From assembly GCF_000006445.2 (NCBI RefSeq), contig NC_006049.2, positions 1,488,001 to 1,552,000 on the forward strand: a stretch of DNA of 64,000 nucleotides, given 5' to 3'. Under the pieces are notes generated by a model that did no database searches, was not told the DNA's origin, and worked only from the letters and a program-made list of their open reading frames with translations. The translations under genes were made by a program, and so were the position numbers. Source of the stretch: Debaryomyces hansenii CBS767. Taxonomy: Eukaryota > Ascomycota > Pichiomycetes > Serinales > Debaryomycetaceae. Below are positions 17,501 through 26,977 of the stretch, piece by piece. Numbering within the stretch: the first letter of the stretch is position 1; every line of letters starts with the position of its first letter.

Positions 17501-20041
17501 AAGTTAGCTGGATTTACGAAGACAAAAGATTTCGCCAAATTGATGTATAAATATTTGCAAGTATCAATTGATACATGTGATGAAACTTATTTACCACATC
17601 TATTACATTTAATTCATGCTGTTTTAAGAGATGATGAGTTATTACATGGATCCAATTATTTAAATGAACAGTTTGTCAGCATTCCTATTTGCAATTTGTT
17701 ACTATCCGTATCTGAAACAACAATGTCTAAGAATGTAGTAAGGAAGGCGGAATTTTTATTAGATAGCTTTATTTCTAAAGATACTAGAATTATTGAATCA
17801 TTAGTCGATTGTTTTGGAGAAGCCTATATTCAAGATTATGAAAGAAAGAGATCAGGTTCACTGAAATCAGATTCTGAAAAGGGAAAGAGATTAGCAGAGG
17901 AACGTAAAAAGAAAGTTATGAAAAAGTTTGCAAAGCAGCGTGAAAACTTTTTGGCCAAAAATGTTGAATTTGCTTCTAAAGATAGTTCTGAAGAGGTAGC
18001 TGAAAGTAGCAAAGATCCAAAGGTTGAGTATCGTACATGCGTTCTTTGTGGTGAACCTGAATCAACCGAAGAATTATTTGGTTTGTTAGTAAGTGTAACT
18101 ACCTGTTCAAGTTTTTGGAAATTACCGGAGAATAATACTCCATATTTCTCACTAGCATTTCAAAGCTGGAATGATCAAGCCTCGCCTAGCAACAATGGTA
18201 TATATGGTGATGGTTTTGACTATCATGATCCTGAATCACAGGAAAGAAATAGAAGTCTTGAGGGGCGAGTTACTTCTACGTGTGGACATGGGATGCATTA
18301 TAATTGTTACAAAACATCTGCAAATAATTTGAAATATTATCCTTGCCCGTTGTGTCGCAATCTTTGTAATCTTTTTGTTCCAAGTTACCTTCTGCCAGAC
18401 AATGGGGGCGGTCTTCACGATAGTGATGTTATCTCTGGCTTGCCAATTCATAATAGGTATAACCAGATTACCTCGTCATCCGGTTTAACAAAATCTAGTA
18501 AAATCATCAAAGGCCTTGTGAATGATGAAATCGTGAATCAAACGAACGAATCGGTTATGAGAAAGCTTTTTAAACCCGTAGTTGATGATTTCTTGTCAGA
18601 AATTAAAGCTAATCATCCTCCAGTTAGTTCGAACAAAAAGAAGGATTATCTTGATGAATTGCAAACCTCCTCACTTCTAATAGCAAATACCATTCGTATG
18701 AATGAAATTGCAACTAGAATTGGTGGTAATAGCAGTTATTCTAATTTTTTGAATGAGATTCCCTCCTCATCAAAGACCTTAATGAAGTCCTTGATTCAGT
18801 GCAGAGCTTTCATGTTTGAAAATAGAGAACTTCCTTTCTTCTTAAATTCGGATGAGGATTTGTCATTAGAATATCAAGATTTCTGGAATTCTGATAAAAT
18901 ACTTGATAGCGTGTTTAACGAAGTTGTTCTGTTATTTTTCCAAACTGATGAATCTTTAAATACGCTTGCAAGATTAGGATATACGAAGTTATTCACGATT
19001 TGTATATATTCGTTATTGAGAATGATAAACGAAGATATTGAGTACTACTATTTGCTTCGGGCACAGCAACAATTTAATCTAGGAAAAGCTGAAATTGAAA
19101 ATATGGAAACCATTCTTGATTCATACGAAAATGAAATTGAGGTTTCATTAGGCCATGATGAAATGGTTTCATTGATTAACGTTATATGGTTTGGTGTTGA
19201 AAAATGTATGCTACCATTTTTGAGACAAGTCACTATCTTTCAGGATTTGCTTACGTCCCTCAGTAGGGGTGATAATGATCATGATAGTCACCCTAACTTT
19301 GCTGATGTTGAAAGTAAGATACAAGGGCAATCGTACCTAGACTCTTCCGATGTGTTATGCCAGAAACTAAATTTGCCTACCTTGAAAGAGTTGGTACAGG
19401 GGATTGCTGTAAATGAAGACCGTTTCAATTTTGAGTGTAAAATATTTGACATTGTACTAAATGCAAAAATTCCCCATTATATTGACAGTGGAATACTTGC
19501 TCTCGATTATCCTGGTGTTGTCAAATTGATTGATATGCCCAATGATTATAATTCTTGCATTATTGAATACAACGATAATTCTACAAAGGGAGTTTTTGAT
19601 TATATTGTTTGCTTGAGTTGTGGTAAGAAGATTAAGGCATCAAAACATTTTACACATATGACTAGTTGTTGTAGTTTTACTGCTATCTACTTCCATCCTA
19701 GAATGAATAATCTTAAACTTGCAACACACATTGGGACCAGTCCGATATTTATCACTGTTCCGGCACCGTACCTTACCAAACATGGTGAAGTAAAAAGGCC
19801 TAGAAATTCTGGTAAAGCTTTCTTGAATAATCTTAGATATCAATATTTAAATAAGCTATGGTTAAACCAAGGTTTGTATGGGTTTATTACAAGAAGCATA
19901 TTCGGATCTAGACTTCAACAAAATATGGGCGATACCATTAACATAGGTATTAGTGAGGATGAAGAGGACATTGATGAGGACGAAGAATATGATGATGATA
20001 TATTTTTGCGTCCAGCAACTAATGAAGATCGTGCGTGGTGA
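14597..20041 (+). CDS. UBR1: E3 ubiquitin ligase Ubr1, N-recognin
   Basis: 1814 residues from the ATG at 14597; the frame is open a few codons upstream but without ATG. It recognises N-degrons and ubiquitylates substrates with Rad6. Domains: UBR box at about 86-160 with the CX2C/H zinc ligands and intact DDTCVLC and GGICDCGDPEA (type-1 site acidic residues); ClpS-like type-2 domain near residue 245 with the WNDEHHDF signature; a basic helical region ahead of a RING-H2 at about 1145-1260 (CVLCGEP ... STCGHGMHYNC ... CPLC); and a C-terminal autoinhibitory zinc domain (LDYPGVVKLI, CLSCGKKI, PYLTKHGEVKR). It ends in a D/E-rich tail as in yeast Ubr1. It faces a paralogue tail-to-tail. Confidence 0.93.
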   Translation: MSLDKLREFVVNLPSKLEFSHPAAVRQNLFKALYHAATNEGTYLKDLFPLIDDEEIESLKDYSFAITEIIERKPFFNHKQKSSYSHPADKACARSFKKGEPVYRCEQCGFDDTCVLCVHCFNKDDHVDHNVYMYLSQGDNGGICDCGDPEAFVNQLNCKCQLGDKSETDSNEISTAFAESLRETIKICLDYILDVTNFSVQTLPYIHDSINERGSKFTSKFLSDYSTLPSERYGGATDNNSDSLWYLILWNDEHHDFPSATKAIKAAVGVNYSRAHEIASDINASGRCVLRESADYTELLRYQKLAESDGLVATITSARDYMREVIVQYMFNWLVDITEFTSNIEFRELSKQYLADLLLEPGFEFAKNFPTMLISELLDSEATSEEISKKLFENGMLINGQFINYGKTSVKLSLEMAKYKSTTSGILKPDARLDKQQNSRLQFLLDFEIRLNCVIRKKLPALIIPPILANTRMKEVFCDQLVSIYPQLITSMALSDREDHLNSLCEITTQLFTCPTSVLKILRDGKAGFILGPITDIIEKHSSEWNMYTLLPNFVEIGRGHPLTYKAKKRAIIRGIRDICYLVDKNLEVNKLDYFLTHDNLVLLLLFLRNFQGYWTIERKYGEHVERELLDFVVHLEYSVPILNITKFIASCKTSNVQLVRDGVKFITDYLCLRETIWNAPGIADFRVSKQPVSFVHPVNSFLSYLLQYQGFEDLQHIFLLMKGPFVQISDVSLRSIVLGAQVKIGFWIRNGISVSRQASLYTDSLMSDLAYFRDCHLNQIAAIFDDPRATLFNFLDRWELLPWYLSEVNHDKTVYEDRFNSISEKFIVFIYNLITDRTNFIKLTAEERISHKARQAICYSLSDEPRSYSSLRSEVDIEVSELPEFDDLLNECTDYQPPTGLIDSGIYRLKSSYFEKLDPLSLYLDTSQFQTVSEYLIKNIAMEQNIKEEKVVLIPHITELENQLVNEKLAGFTKTKDFAKLMYKYLQVSIDTCDETYLPHLLHLIHAVLRDDELLHGSNYLNEQFVSIPICNLLLSVSETTMSKNVVRKAEFLLDSFISKDTRIIESLVDCFGEAYIQDYERKRSGSLKSDSEKGKRLAEERKKKVMKKFAKQRENFLAKNVEFASKDSSEEVAESSKDPKVEYRTCVLCGEPESTEELFGLLVSVTTCSSFWKLPENNTPYFSLAFQSWNDQASPSNNGIYGDGFDYHDPESQERNRSLEGRVTSTCGHGMHYNCYKTSANNLKYYPCPLCRNLCNLFVPSYLLPDNGGGLHDSDVISGLPIHNRYNQITSSSGLTKSSKIIKGLVNDEIVNQTNESVMRKLFKPVVDDFLSEIKANHPPVSSNKKKDYLDELQTSSLLIANTIRMNEIATRIGGNSSYSNFLNEIPSSSKTLMKSLIQCRAFMFENRELPFFLNSDEDLSLEYQDFWNSDKILDSVFNEVVLLFFQTDESLNTLARLGYTKLFTICIYSLLRMINEDIEYYYLLRAQQQFNLGKAEIENMETILDSYENEIEVSLGHDEMVSLINVIWFGVEKCMLPFLRQVTIFQDLLTSLSRGDNDHDSHPNFADVESKIQGQSYLDSSDVLCQKLNLPTLKELVQGIAVNEDRFNFECKIFDIVLNAKIPHYIDSGILALDYPGVVKLIDMPNDYNSCIIEYNDNSTKGVFDYIVCLSCGKKIKASKHFTHMTSCCSFTAIYFHPRMNNLKLATHIGTSPIFITVPAPYLTKHGEVKRPRNSGKAFLNNLRYQYLNKLWLNQGLYGFITRSIFGSRLQQNMGDTINIGISEDEEDIDEDEEYDDDIFLRPATNEDRAW

Positions 20042-20140
20042 ATAGTATATGTATATTTATAGTTTATTAAGTTGATATTCACTATAATTTAGGTCGTCGG
20101 CCGCATTTATAAAAGATATATATTTTTACTAATGTAATTT

Positions 20141-23100
20141 CTATAAAGTATCCCAACCACCGGCATCCATTACACTGTCCAACTTTCGGACAATATAATT
20201 AGACACATTATGCTGAAGCCATACGTTTCTAATAAAATTATTATATCTTGGTTTCATTAAATGAAGGGTCTTACCTCTCTTTGTATCTCCTGCTAACTCG
20301 CCATGCTGATCTAAAAATGGCGCATTATAAAACGAACCTCCCTTTTTATGCATCAAAAGAAAAAAGCGTTCCTTCGGGAGTAGGAATAATCCAACTGAAT
20401 TGCAACACTCTTTCATAAAATGCGTGGTACATTGTCCCTCATTATTTCCGATAGCACATTTCTGGGCATCAACAACTTCTCCACAAAATAAGCAAATTGC
20501 GGGATCTGCAATTGACATATGAGGATTATTATATCTGTCCAGGTAATAATATTTAGTAAAAAAATGATCTAATCTCTCAGGTAAATCTATTAGCTTTACT
20601 ATTCCAGGATATTCTAAAGCTTTCCGCATATAAGGCTGTTCAACCGTAGAAATTTTCAACGATTCTAAGGACTGAAGGAAACTATTAAATTTTCGAGCTT
20701 CATATGTTTCCTCAGAGCTGCAAATATTGAGCAAAAGCACCTTCAAACTATCTATGTTCATAAAAGAGCATAATTTATCTGCCTCGCTACTGTAGTTGTC
20801 ATATTGACTGAAGTCAATCGAATCTATTTCAGCGCAATTTATGAAGGAAAAAACAGCAGCTCTTCTCAAAAACGGAGTCGAAGCCTTTATTAGCATTGAA
20901 TAAATAACCTCACCAAACCTGGAATCATTAATACAATCCTCGTCAAAATGGGTAAATCCAGAACAATAACTAATCTTTTTAAAAATGTTAATCATAGACA
21001 TTGACATTTCCTCATTTGTATTTGGTATTATAGGAATATCAAGGATAGAATAATCTGCACTTTTATAAATTCCCTGCTTTGAAATCTCAGTGCAAATTGT
21101 AAATAGATTTTGAATAACATGACCTAAAAAGCACAATCTCAATATAGAATTAAACGAAAAGCCCGATTTAGGTAATGGGAATATATTAACCAATAATTCG
21201 AAGAAATCTCTTTCCAAAATCGAAGAGTTAAATGTATCCGAAGACAATGTTAACATGTTTGCCAAAATTTTAACGTAAGCATCAGACTTTGGATTAGGAG
21301 TAGGTATCCAGTTCATTATTTTCATTAACAAGCTAGTATTGCGGAACTCATTCAAAGTTCTTAAATTTATCAACGAATTATTATACAATTGGTTGATTAT
21401 TAATTCACCATTAGAATCAACACCTCTCAATTCAATCTCTGTAGATTTTATGGTATTCACTAATAAAATTGTTGAATCGGCTTTTAGAATTTGAGGGAAC
21501 GTTAGTAAAGACAAAATTTGAAACATATTAGATAGAAGCATTCTAAAATGTTGTTGGTTTGAGGTGGCATTAACTGTGGAACTTTGGCCTATCATTTCTT
21601 TAGCCGCAGGTGTTAAATTAACGAATTCTTCAATATCGGCATCGGTTGTTTTTGTGAAGTCTTCAAACCAATTGTTATTATGAATATTCTGAGGTCCTAA
21701 CTTTTCAAATGGGTTGAGATCATCAGCTGGTTTTAAAAACTTCGTGAGTGATCTCTTGTTCGAAGTCCATAAGATAGGTACAAACATATTGTTGATTGCT
21801 TTACATAGAGGACAAAGAAATTCTTTATGTTCTGTATTTTCCGGAGCACTTCTAGTAATTTGATTCAGACGATTCCTATTACTGTTCAAAAAATTCATGT
21901 AACATTGGAAATGCATACCATGACCACAACTCAGAGAGACCAATTTACTATCGACATGTTCTCTGTGTGGAAATCCTGGACCAATGACATTTGAATCTTT
22001 CACTTTTTTCATGTAATTTTTCCATTGTTCATTGAAATTTGTTTCATCCAACTCGTTTTCATCATCGTCTAAATTTTGTGAATCCGAAAATGACTTTAAA
22101 AACCAATACTTGTCATCAAACGGTACATTCCTAAATTCCGAAGATTTTGAAATATATGTTATTATTCCAAATGGTCCAGCATCTTCTGATGCGTTTTGAC
22201 AAAGCAAACAACGTGGTTCTGGAAATTTCCAGCCAGCATCCTCTTCTTCATAACCTTCCATTTCAGTGTCACTGCAATCTGTGGCCTCTATATTATTATT
22301 CAATAAGAACAGTGATTGCTGTTTCTTGAATTTTGCCATAAGCTTTGATTGTCTTTCCTTGGCTACTCTTTTCTTTCTCTCAAATTCATTTTCATTCAGA
22401 TCTTGATTCGGATTTATCTCTAGTTTAATAGGATCAAAATTATTCACTTGATCATTCAATATTCTACTCAAATTGTGGTATTTATCTTCAAATACTTTAA
22501 ATATAGAACGAATCTTTGAGTGATGGTCCTTAAACATCCCATCTGATACGATTCTGTACAATAAAACCGCAATTGATAAGTCGTTGTCATCAGAAGTATA
22601 GATAAAATTATTATAGAAGCTTCCATATCTCTCAATGTCTATTGCTTCTTCAAGTGAACAAATATGTATCAAATGTAGCGTTGTTTCTAGTATTATATCA
22701 ATTTTGTCCGCATCCTCATTTGAACAATACGTGAGAGTTCTAATCAAAAAATCACGAAAGTATATCGATATTGAGAAATTGCCAATATGCTTATAAACTT
22801 CCAATTCATCAGAGCTTCTCTGTTTAGGCGGTATAACTACCTCTGATATTGGAATGCATGTTTTCTTATGTATATGATTTTTCACAAATTTTATTGCGTC
22901 ATCTTTAGTATTGGTTGTATAATTGAAATAATATGGATTTATTTGATCGAAATATTCATCCTTCAATCTATATATTCCAATACCTTTCGAACCACTAGGT
23001 GGTGTAAAAATAGTAATATCTTCTAGAATAAGATCAAATCTTTTTTCAACTGTTATATGGTCTGGTATATGTGAACAAAGCTTAGTATAATTCATTGGTC

Positions 23101-25921
23101 CAAAGCATAAATTATGAATAATTTCATTTTTTATACGCATCTCATTTATTGTCTCATTCTTCAAACCACATAAGTAGAGATCCTCTGTTAAAATATGAAC
23201 GAAGAAACTTAAGATTTCCTCTATCATATATGGTAATGTCTTCAGATCATATGCTTGTAAATTTTTCATCTCGTCAATACTTACATTTTCCTCCTTATTT
23301 TCTTTCACAAATCCATCCAACAATAGCCAACGACTAAACAATAAGTGGCAGACAAAATTAGGGCTACTAGAATTTATGAATATTTGAGTTAAGAATAAGT
23401 CCCGCAAATATCCACTTTCTCTAAGTCCTGTATTCCTATAAAGCTGTAGTTGAGATCTAACACTGAAACCATTTCTCACCCAAAATCCTGATTTTATTTG
23501 TGACATTAGAACAATTGTTCTTATAGGGTATTCAAATATTGAAGCGAAAGGATTTGGTATCTGAAATGGCTTGGACGACGTTAATGCCTTGTCTTTGTAA
23601 GCAATGGTGGCATCGTTTATTACTTCATTAATATCCGTTGGAGTACTTAAGTCTGATAGTTCAATAAGCCAAGATAAGAAAGAGTGAATCGGATGCAAAA
23701 AACTCACCTTTTCTCTGTCGATATAAAATTCTTGAACCACGTTACCATCGACTAACTCTTCGCAAAACTTCTTTTCGCTTGCAATATTTATATCCACATA
23801 TTCATCATTTAGTCCCGGATAATCTTTACTTTCTAATCTTAATAAAAATTGTGTAACATAATCGATCGCCTTTTTTGATAAAGTTCTTCTCTCATTGTTA
23901 CCCGTTTCGTCTAAATTATCAAGGCTGCGTGCAATATATTCTGCAAATTGGTAAATAACCAGGATAGCATGAAAGAACGCAGTATAGTCTGGGCTTTCAT
24001 ACTCTACGTGATTCTTACTTTCTCTTTTCATTACTGGTCTACCTTGGAATAAAGCCAAAATATCACAAGCCATGGGGATAATGTTGCTAGTAAATATTGA
24101 CTTTGAGTCACGACTCCTACTCAAGATGTAACCAATATCAAAAAAAATCTGACCCCATCTTCTATTCTTCAAGCTTTTCATTGAAATTTCGTGAGATATG
24201 TCAACACACTCAGGGGATTTAATTTCTTCGACGGTAAGAAACCCATAAATCGATGCGAAAATTCTTGATAAATCTCCATGTCGAACTATTGAAGTAGAAT
24301 TTGATGGACAAGTGAATAATTGAGTTGATAGTGTACACATGACGTTTAACTCTGGCTCTCTATCCATTGTTAAAAACATGTCTGAAACTGCTGGATAAAT
24401 ATCCACATACTGACAGGATATAATATTCTTGTAATGCAAATTTGTAATTAAGGAACTTGAATACATATCATGCAATAGTACCCTTATAGATTTCCAAAAT
24501 CTGATATCCAAATATATAAAATATTGCAATCTAGAGCCCAAATGACTTTTATGTGGTAAATAATCTTCAATCGATAAATTGTAATCACAATCGTGGCACA
24601 ATTGATCTTGCAACTCCCATTTTGAAGGTCTAAAATTCCAATGAGGTTGAGAAGCCTTATCGTAGACTCCAAACATAGTATACATGTTTGATGGAATCTT
24701 AGGTATCTTTAAACATTGGTCTAAAGTTCCGACCTTATATTTATAATTAGTGTTATGATCAGCGTAATTCAACAAACCAATATTCCATTTACCGCAAAAA
24801 GCTTTACAGAATAAATCCTTTGCTCTGTTGTGGCTTTTAAACATTTCACTTTCAGTCAAGGCATTAATCCAAGTTAATATTTCGTTACACATGTCTTCCC
24901 TAAACACATCTCTATAATTCCTTATGCACGTTGCAAGACCAGTCGCTTTTAATATGTTTTGTCTTTCCCGCAACAAGCTAATATCGCTCGAGCTTATAAC
25001 CTTTGCTCTTCCATAGTTTTGAACCTTATCAGCCACCATGACTGCAAACTGAGGTACTTTTCTACTAGCCAAATGAATTCTCTGTACCGCGTCTCTATAA
25101 TGCCTTAATTGGTCATTATATACCATCAAATAGTATTTATCGCTGTATTTATCAAAATTGTCGATGTTTGCATTCACATACCCATACTTTGTAGGATTCA
25201 GGCTACTGAAATTCGTATCTAATTGTATACGGTAACTTTCTGAATCTTCTATATCGTTAAATTGTGAATTACATTGACTAATAATGTCAATAACGTAATC
25301 CAATAAAATCTCTATGGTATTGAAGAACGATTCCTCCAAGTCGCTGGGTATCTCTTTATTTCTCATATTTGAACTTTCTTTATCCTTCGATGCATAACGG
25401 CAAAAGTACTCCTTAACCCACGCTTCAGGATCTCCACAATCACACACACCTCCATTTTCTCGTTGACAGATGGTGATATGAATTTGATGGCCCTGATGGC
25501 ATTCAGGATCGTAGCAATCAGAACACAATGCACAAGTCTCATCAAAGCCACAGGTTAAACATCTATATATTGGTTCCCCTTTGCGGAATATCCTTGCACA
25601 TGGCAGGTTAGAATGGAATGCATCATGATTATGCGTGTTGTACTTGGAATCTGATTCGCAAAGGTTGGACTTATAATAATTACTAAAAAGCCATTCAAAC
25701 TCAGTATCTATCCTCTCGATTACATCATCTCTGTCTTGTTCTTGATTATTGAATGCGTTTGGAAAAAACCAATCCAAGTATTCCCCATGATTAGATATTG
25801 CCAAAAATAATTCTCTTCGAATATCTTTCCGTACTTCACCAGTAAAATTGAATTTTGATTTCAAAGGAATATCAAATAAGAACCTCCTAAGATTGTTCAG
25901 GTTTGACAGTATATCAGGCAT
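20141..25921 (-). CDS. UBR-family E3 ligase paralogue, Ubr2-like
   Basis: 1926 residues with the same order as its neighbour: UBR box at about 107-175 (CARIFRKGEPIYRC, GGVCDCGDPEAW), a degenerate ClpS-like segment, a basic stretch (NEFERKKRVAKERQSKLMAK), a RING-H2 at about 1235-1380 (CLLCQNA ... SCGHGMHFQC ... CPLC) and the C-terminal domain (LEYPGIVKLIDLPERL, CLFCGEVV, FLDQHGELA). Two positions differ from N-recognins: DDTCVLC is DETCALC (Val to Ala), and the type-2 NDExHxF signature is YNDQLRHY. This suggests loss of at least hydrophobic N-degron binding, as in yeast Ubr2, which targets Rpn4. It may be the UBR2 orthologue or a lineage duplicate. It lacks the acidic tail. Confidence 0.87.
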   Translation of the reverse strand: MPDILSNLNNLRRFLFDIPLKSKFNFTGEVRKDIRRELFLAISNHGEYLDWFFPNAFNNQEQDRDDVIERIDTEFEWLFSNYYKSNLCESDSKYNTHNHDAFHSNLPCARIFRKGEPIYRCLTCGFDETCALCSDCYDPECHQGHQIHITICQRENGGVCDCGDPEAWVKEYFCRYASKDKESSNMRNKEIPSDLEESFFNTIEILLDYVIDIISQCNSQFNDIEDSESYRIQLDTNFSSLNPTKYGYVNANIDNFDKYSDKYYLMVYNDQLRHYRDAVQRIHLASRKVPQFAVMVADKVQNYGRAKVISSSDISLLRERQNILKATGLATCIRNYRDVFREDMCNEILTWINALTESEMFKSHNRAKDLFCKAFCGKWNIGLLNYADHNTNYKYKVGTLDQCLKIPKIPSNMYTMFGVYDKASQPHWNFRPSKWELQDQLCHDCDYNLSIEDYLPHKSHLGSRLQYFIYLDIRFWKSIRVLLHDMYSSSLITNLHYKNIISCQYVDIYPAVSDMFLTMDREPELNVMCTLSTQLFTCPSNSTSIVRHGDLSRIFASIYGFLTVEEIKSPECVDISHEISMKSLKNRRWGQIFFDIGYILSRSRDSKSIFTSNIIPMACDILALFQGRPVMKRESKNHVEYESPDYTAFFHAILVIYQFAEYIARSLDNLDETGNNERRTLSKKAIDYVTQFLLRLESKDYPGLNDEYVDINIASEKKFCEELVDGNVVQEFYIDREKVSFLHPIHSFLSWLIELSDLSTPTDINEVINDATIAYKDKALTSSKPFQIPNPFASIFEYPIRTIVLMSQIKSGFWVRNGFSVRSQLQLYRNTGLRESGYLRDLFLTQIFINSSSPNFVCHLLFSRWLLLDGFVKENKEENVSIDEMKNLQAYDLKTLPYMIEEILSFFVHILTEDLYLCGLKNETINEMRIKNEIIHNLCFGPMNYTKLCSHIPDHITVEKRFDLILEDITIFTPPSGSKGIGIYRLKDEYFDQINPYYFNYTTNTKDDAIKFVKNHIHKKTCIPISEVVIPPKQRSSDELEVYKHIGNFSISIYFRDFLIRTLTYCSNEDADKIDIILETTLHLIHICSLEEAIDIERYGSFYNNFIYTSDDNDLSIAVLLYRIVSDGMFKDHHSKIRSIFKVFEDKYHNLSRILNDQVNNFDPIKLEINPNQDLNENEFERKKRVAKERQSKLMAKFKKQQSLFLLNNNIEATDCSDTEMEGYEEEDAGWKFPEPRCLLCQNASEDAGPFGIITYISKSSEFRNVPFDDKYWFLKSFSDSQNLDDDENELDETNFNEQWKNYMKKVKDSNVIGPGFPHREHVDSKLVSLSCGHGMHFQCYMNFLNSNRNRLNQITRSAPENTEHKEFLCPLCKAINNMFVPILWTSNKRSLTKFLKPADDLNPFEKLGPQNIHNNNWFEDFTKTTDADIEEFVNLTPAAKEMIGQSSTVNATSNQQHFRMLLSNMFQILSLLTFPQILKADSTILLVNTIKSTEIELRGVDSNGELIINQLYNNSLINLRTLNEFRNTSLLMKIMNWIPTPNPKSDAYVKILANMLTLSSDTFNSSILERDFFELLVNIFPLPKSGFSFNSILRLCFLGHVIQNLFTICTEISKQGIYKSADYSILDIPIIPNTNEEMSMSMINIFKKISYCSGFTHFDEDCINDSRFGEVIYSMLIKASTPFLRRAAVFSFINCAEIDSIDFSQYDNYSSEADKLCSFMNIDSLKVLLLNICSSEETYEARKFNSFLQSLESLKISTVEQPYMRKALEYPGIVKLIDLPERLDHFFTKYYYLDRYNNPHMSIADPAICLFCGEVVDAQKCAIGNNEGQCTTHFMKECCNSVGLFLLPKERFFLLMHKKGGSFYNAPFLDQHGELAGDTKRGKTLHLMKPRYNNFIRNVWLQHNVSNYIVRKLDSVMDAGGWDTL

Positions 25922-26087
25922 CCTCTGTTATTTCATTTACTGTCCATATAAAAGACTTGATATCTTCATACAATCTAGTCCGCCACCATAATTACCAATT
26001 TTGCGCACACAATTTTTCAGTCAATATCAGATATCAAAGAACATTATACTTTAGTTCAGTAAGCGTCATCTACATCTTAAAATCACA

Positions 26088-26402
26088 ATGAGTGAAACAG
26101 AGACAATATATTACATTTCAAGCATAGAAGCAAATAAGAAAAAGCTCCAACATGTACATGATATTATGGCATTGGCGCTAGGAGTTGGTGCTGGTGTTTT
26201 GACCTTGGAATCGGTATACGGGTTTCTCTTCTATATAATAGGCTTTACAATCACAAACTTGGCTTTTTACCGGATCTGTTGCGAAGGAAAGGCCTTTGAG
26301 TTCTTCAGAAAGCCTCTACATGAAATATTCGTTGACGGTATAGCTAGCAATGTTGCCGGATTCCTTATGATGTGGTGTCTCGTGTTTGCTCTAGTTAAAT
26401 GA
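26088..26402 (+). CDS. EMC6: ER membrane complex subunit 6
   Basis: 104 residues (yeast 108). EMC is the ER insertase for tail-anchored and multi-pass proteins. The polar N-terminus contains NKKKLQHVHDIMAL, followed by about three short hydrophobic segments (LALGVGAGVLTLESVYGFLF, a second around FTITNLAFY, a third FLMMWCLVFALV). The ALxLGVxAGxLxLESVxGF pattern, the F-x-x-PL-x-x-IF-x-x-G motif and the C-terminal FxMxWxxxFALV match the EMC6 family. It is divergent from the UBR2-like gene (166-bp gap). Confidence 0.88.
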   Translation: MSETETIYYISSIEANKKKLQHVHDIMALALGVGAGVLTLESVYGFLFYIIGFTITNLAFYRICCEGKAFEFFRKPLHEIFVDGIASNVAGFLMMWCLVFALVK

Positions 26403-26977
26403 GCGACGGGTTTGGTGTGAGTAGTGAGTCCCAACCAGGGCCCAAAGTGATTGAATACAACGTGAGTAGCGGGTTCAATATCGAGTTTCTTGTACAATAG
26501 ATAATAAACGAGTTTAGTTTTGACATGATAATCCAAATCCTTGTCTAAACAATGCATGTAGACATTCTGAGACGGTTTAAAACGAATCATATTAATAGAC
26601 AAGCAGACTTCTATAGGCTACATGCTTAAGTTTATATGCTTACATCTACGTTGACTGCTCTGTACGGCCGATGGTTAGTCTATTAAGCTGAGCAATTGCA
26701 CCATATTCGAACCTTTTCTCTTAAAGATCTAGTAATCTAACATGATGTTATTGGGTACTGCGATTACTCCTGTAGATGTACATACTCTAATTCAGCAGTT
26801 GTAATTGTTTTATCGGGTCAATGGTCCTACCTTATCCCCAGCAAGCTGAAATATGGCTCTCGCACGCTCGAGATCAAGATCGAGAATTGACCTAGGGTCA
26901 AGGAACTTAGTACCCTTTTATGATCAATTGTCTGGAATACTCGTTGTAACTAGTTATATATTAAATATCATTCAAAT
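26403..26977. other. Intergenic region EMC6-ABP1
   Basis: 575 bp of DNA with the ABP1 promoter. No ORF with coding character, RNA gene or repeat is recognisable. Confidence 0.5.
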
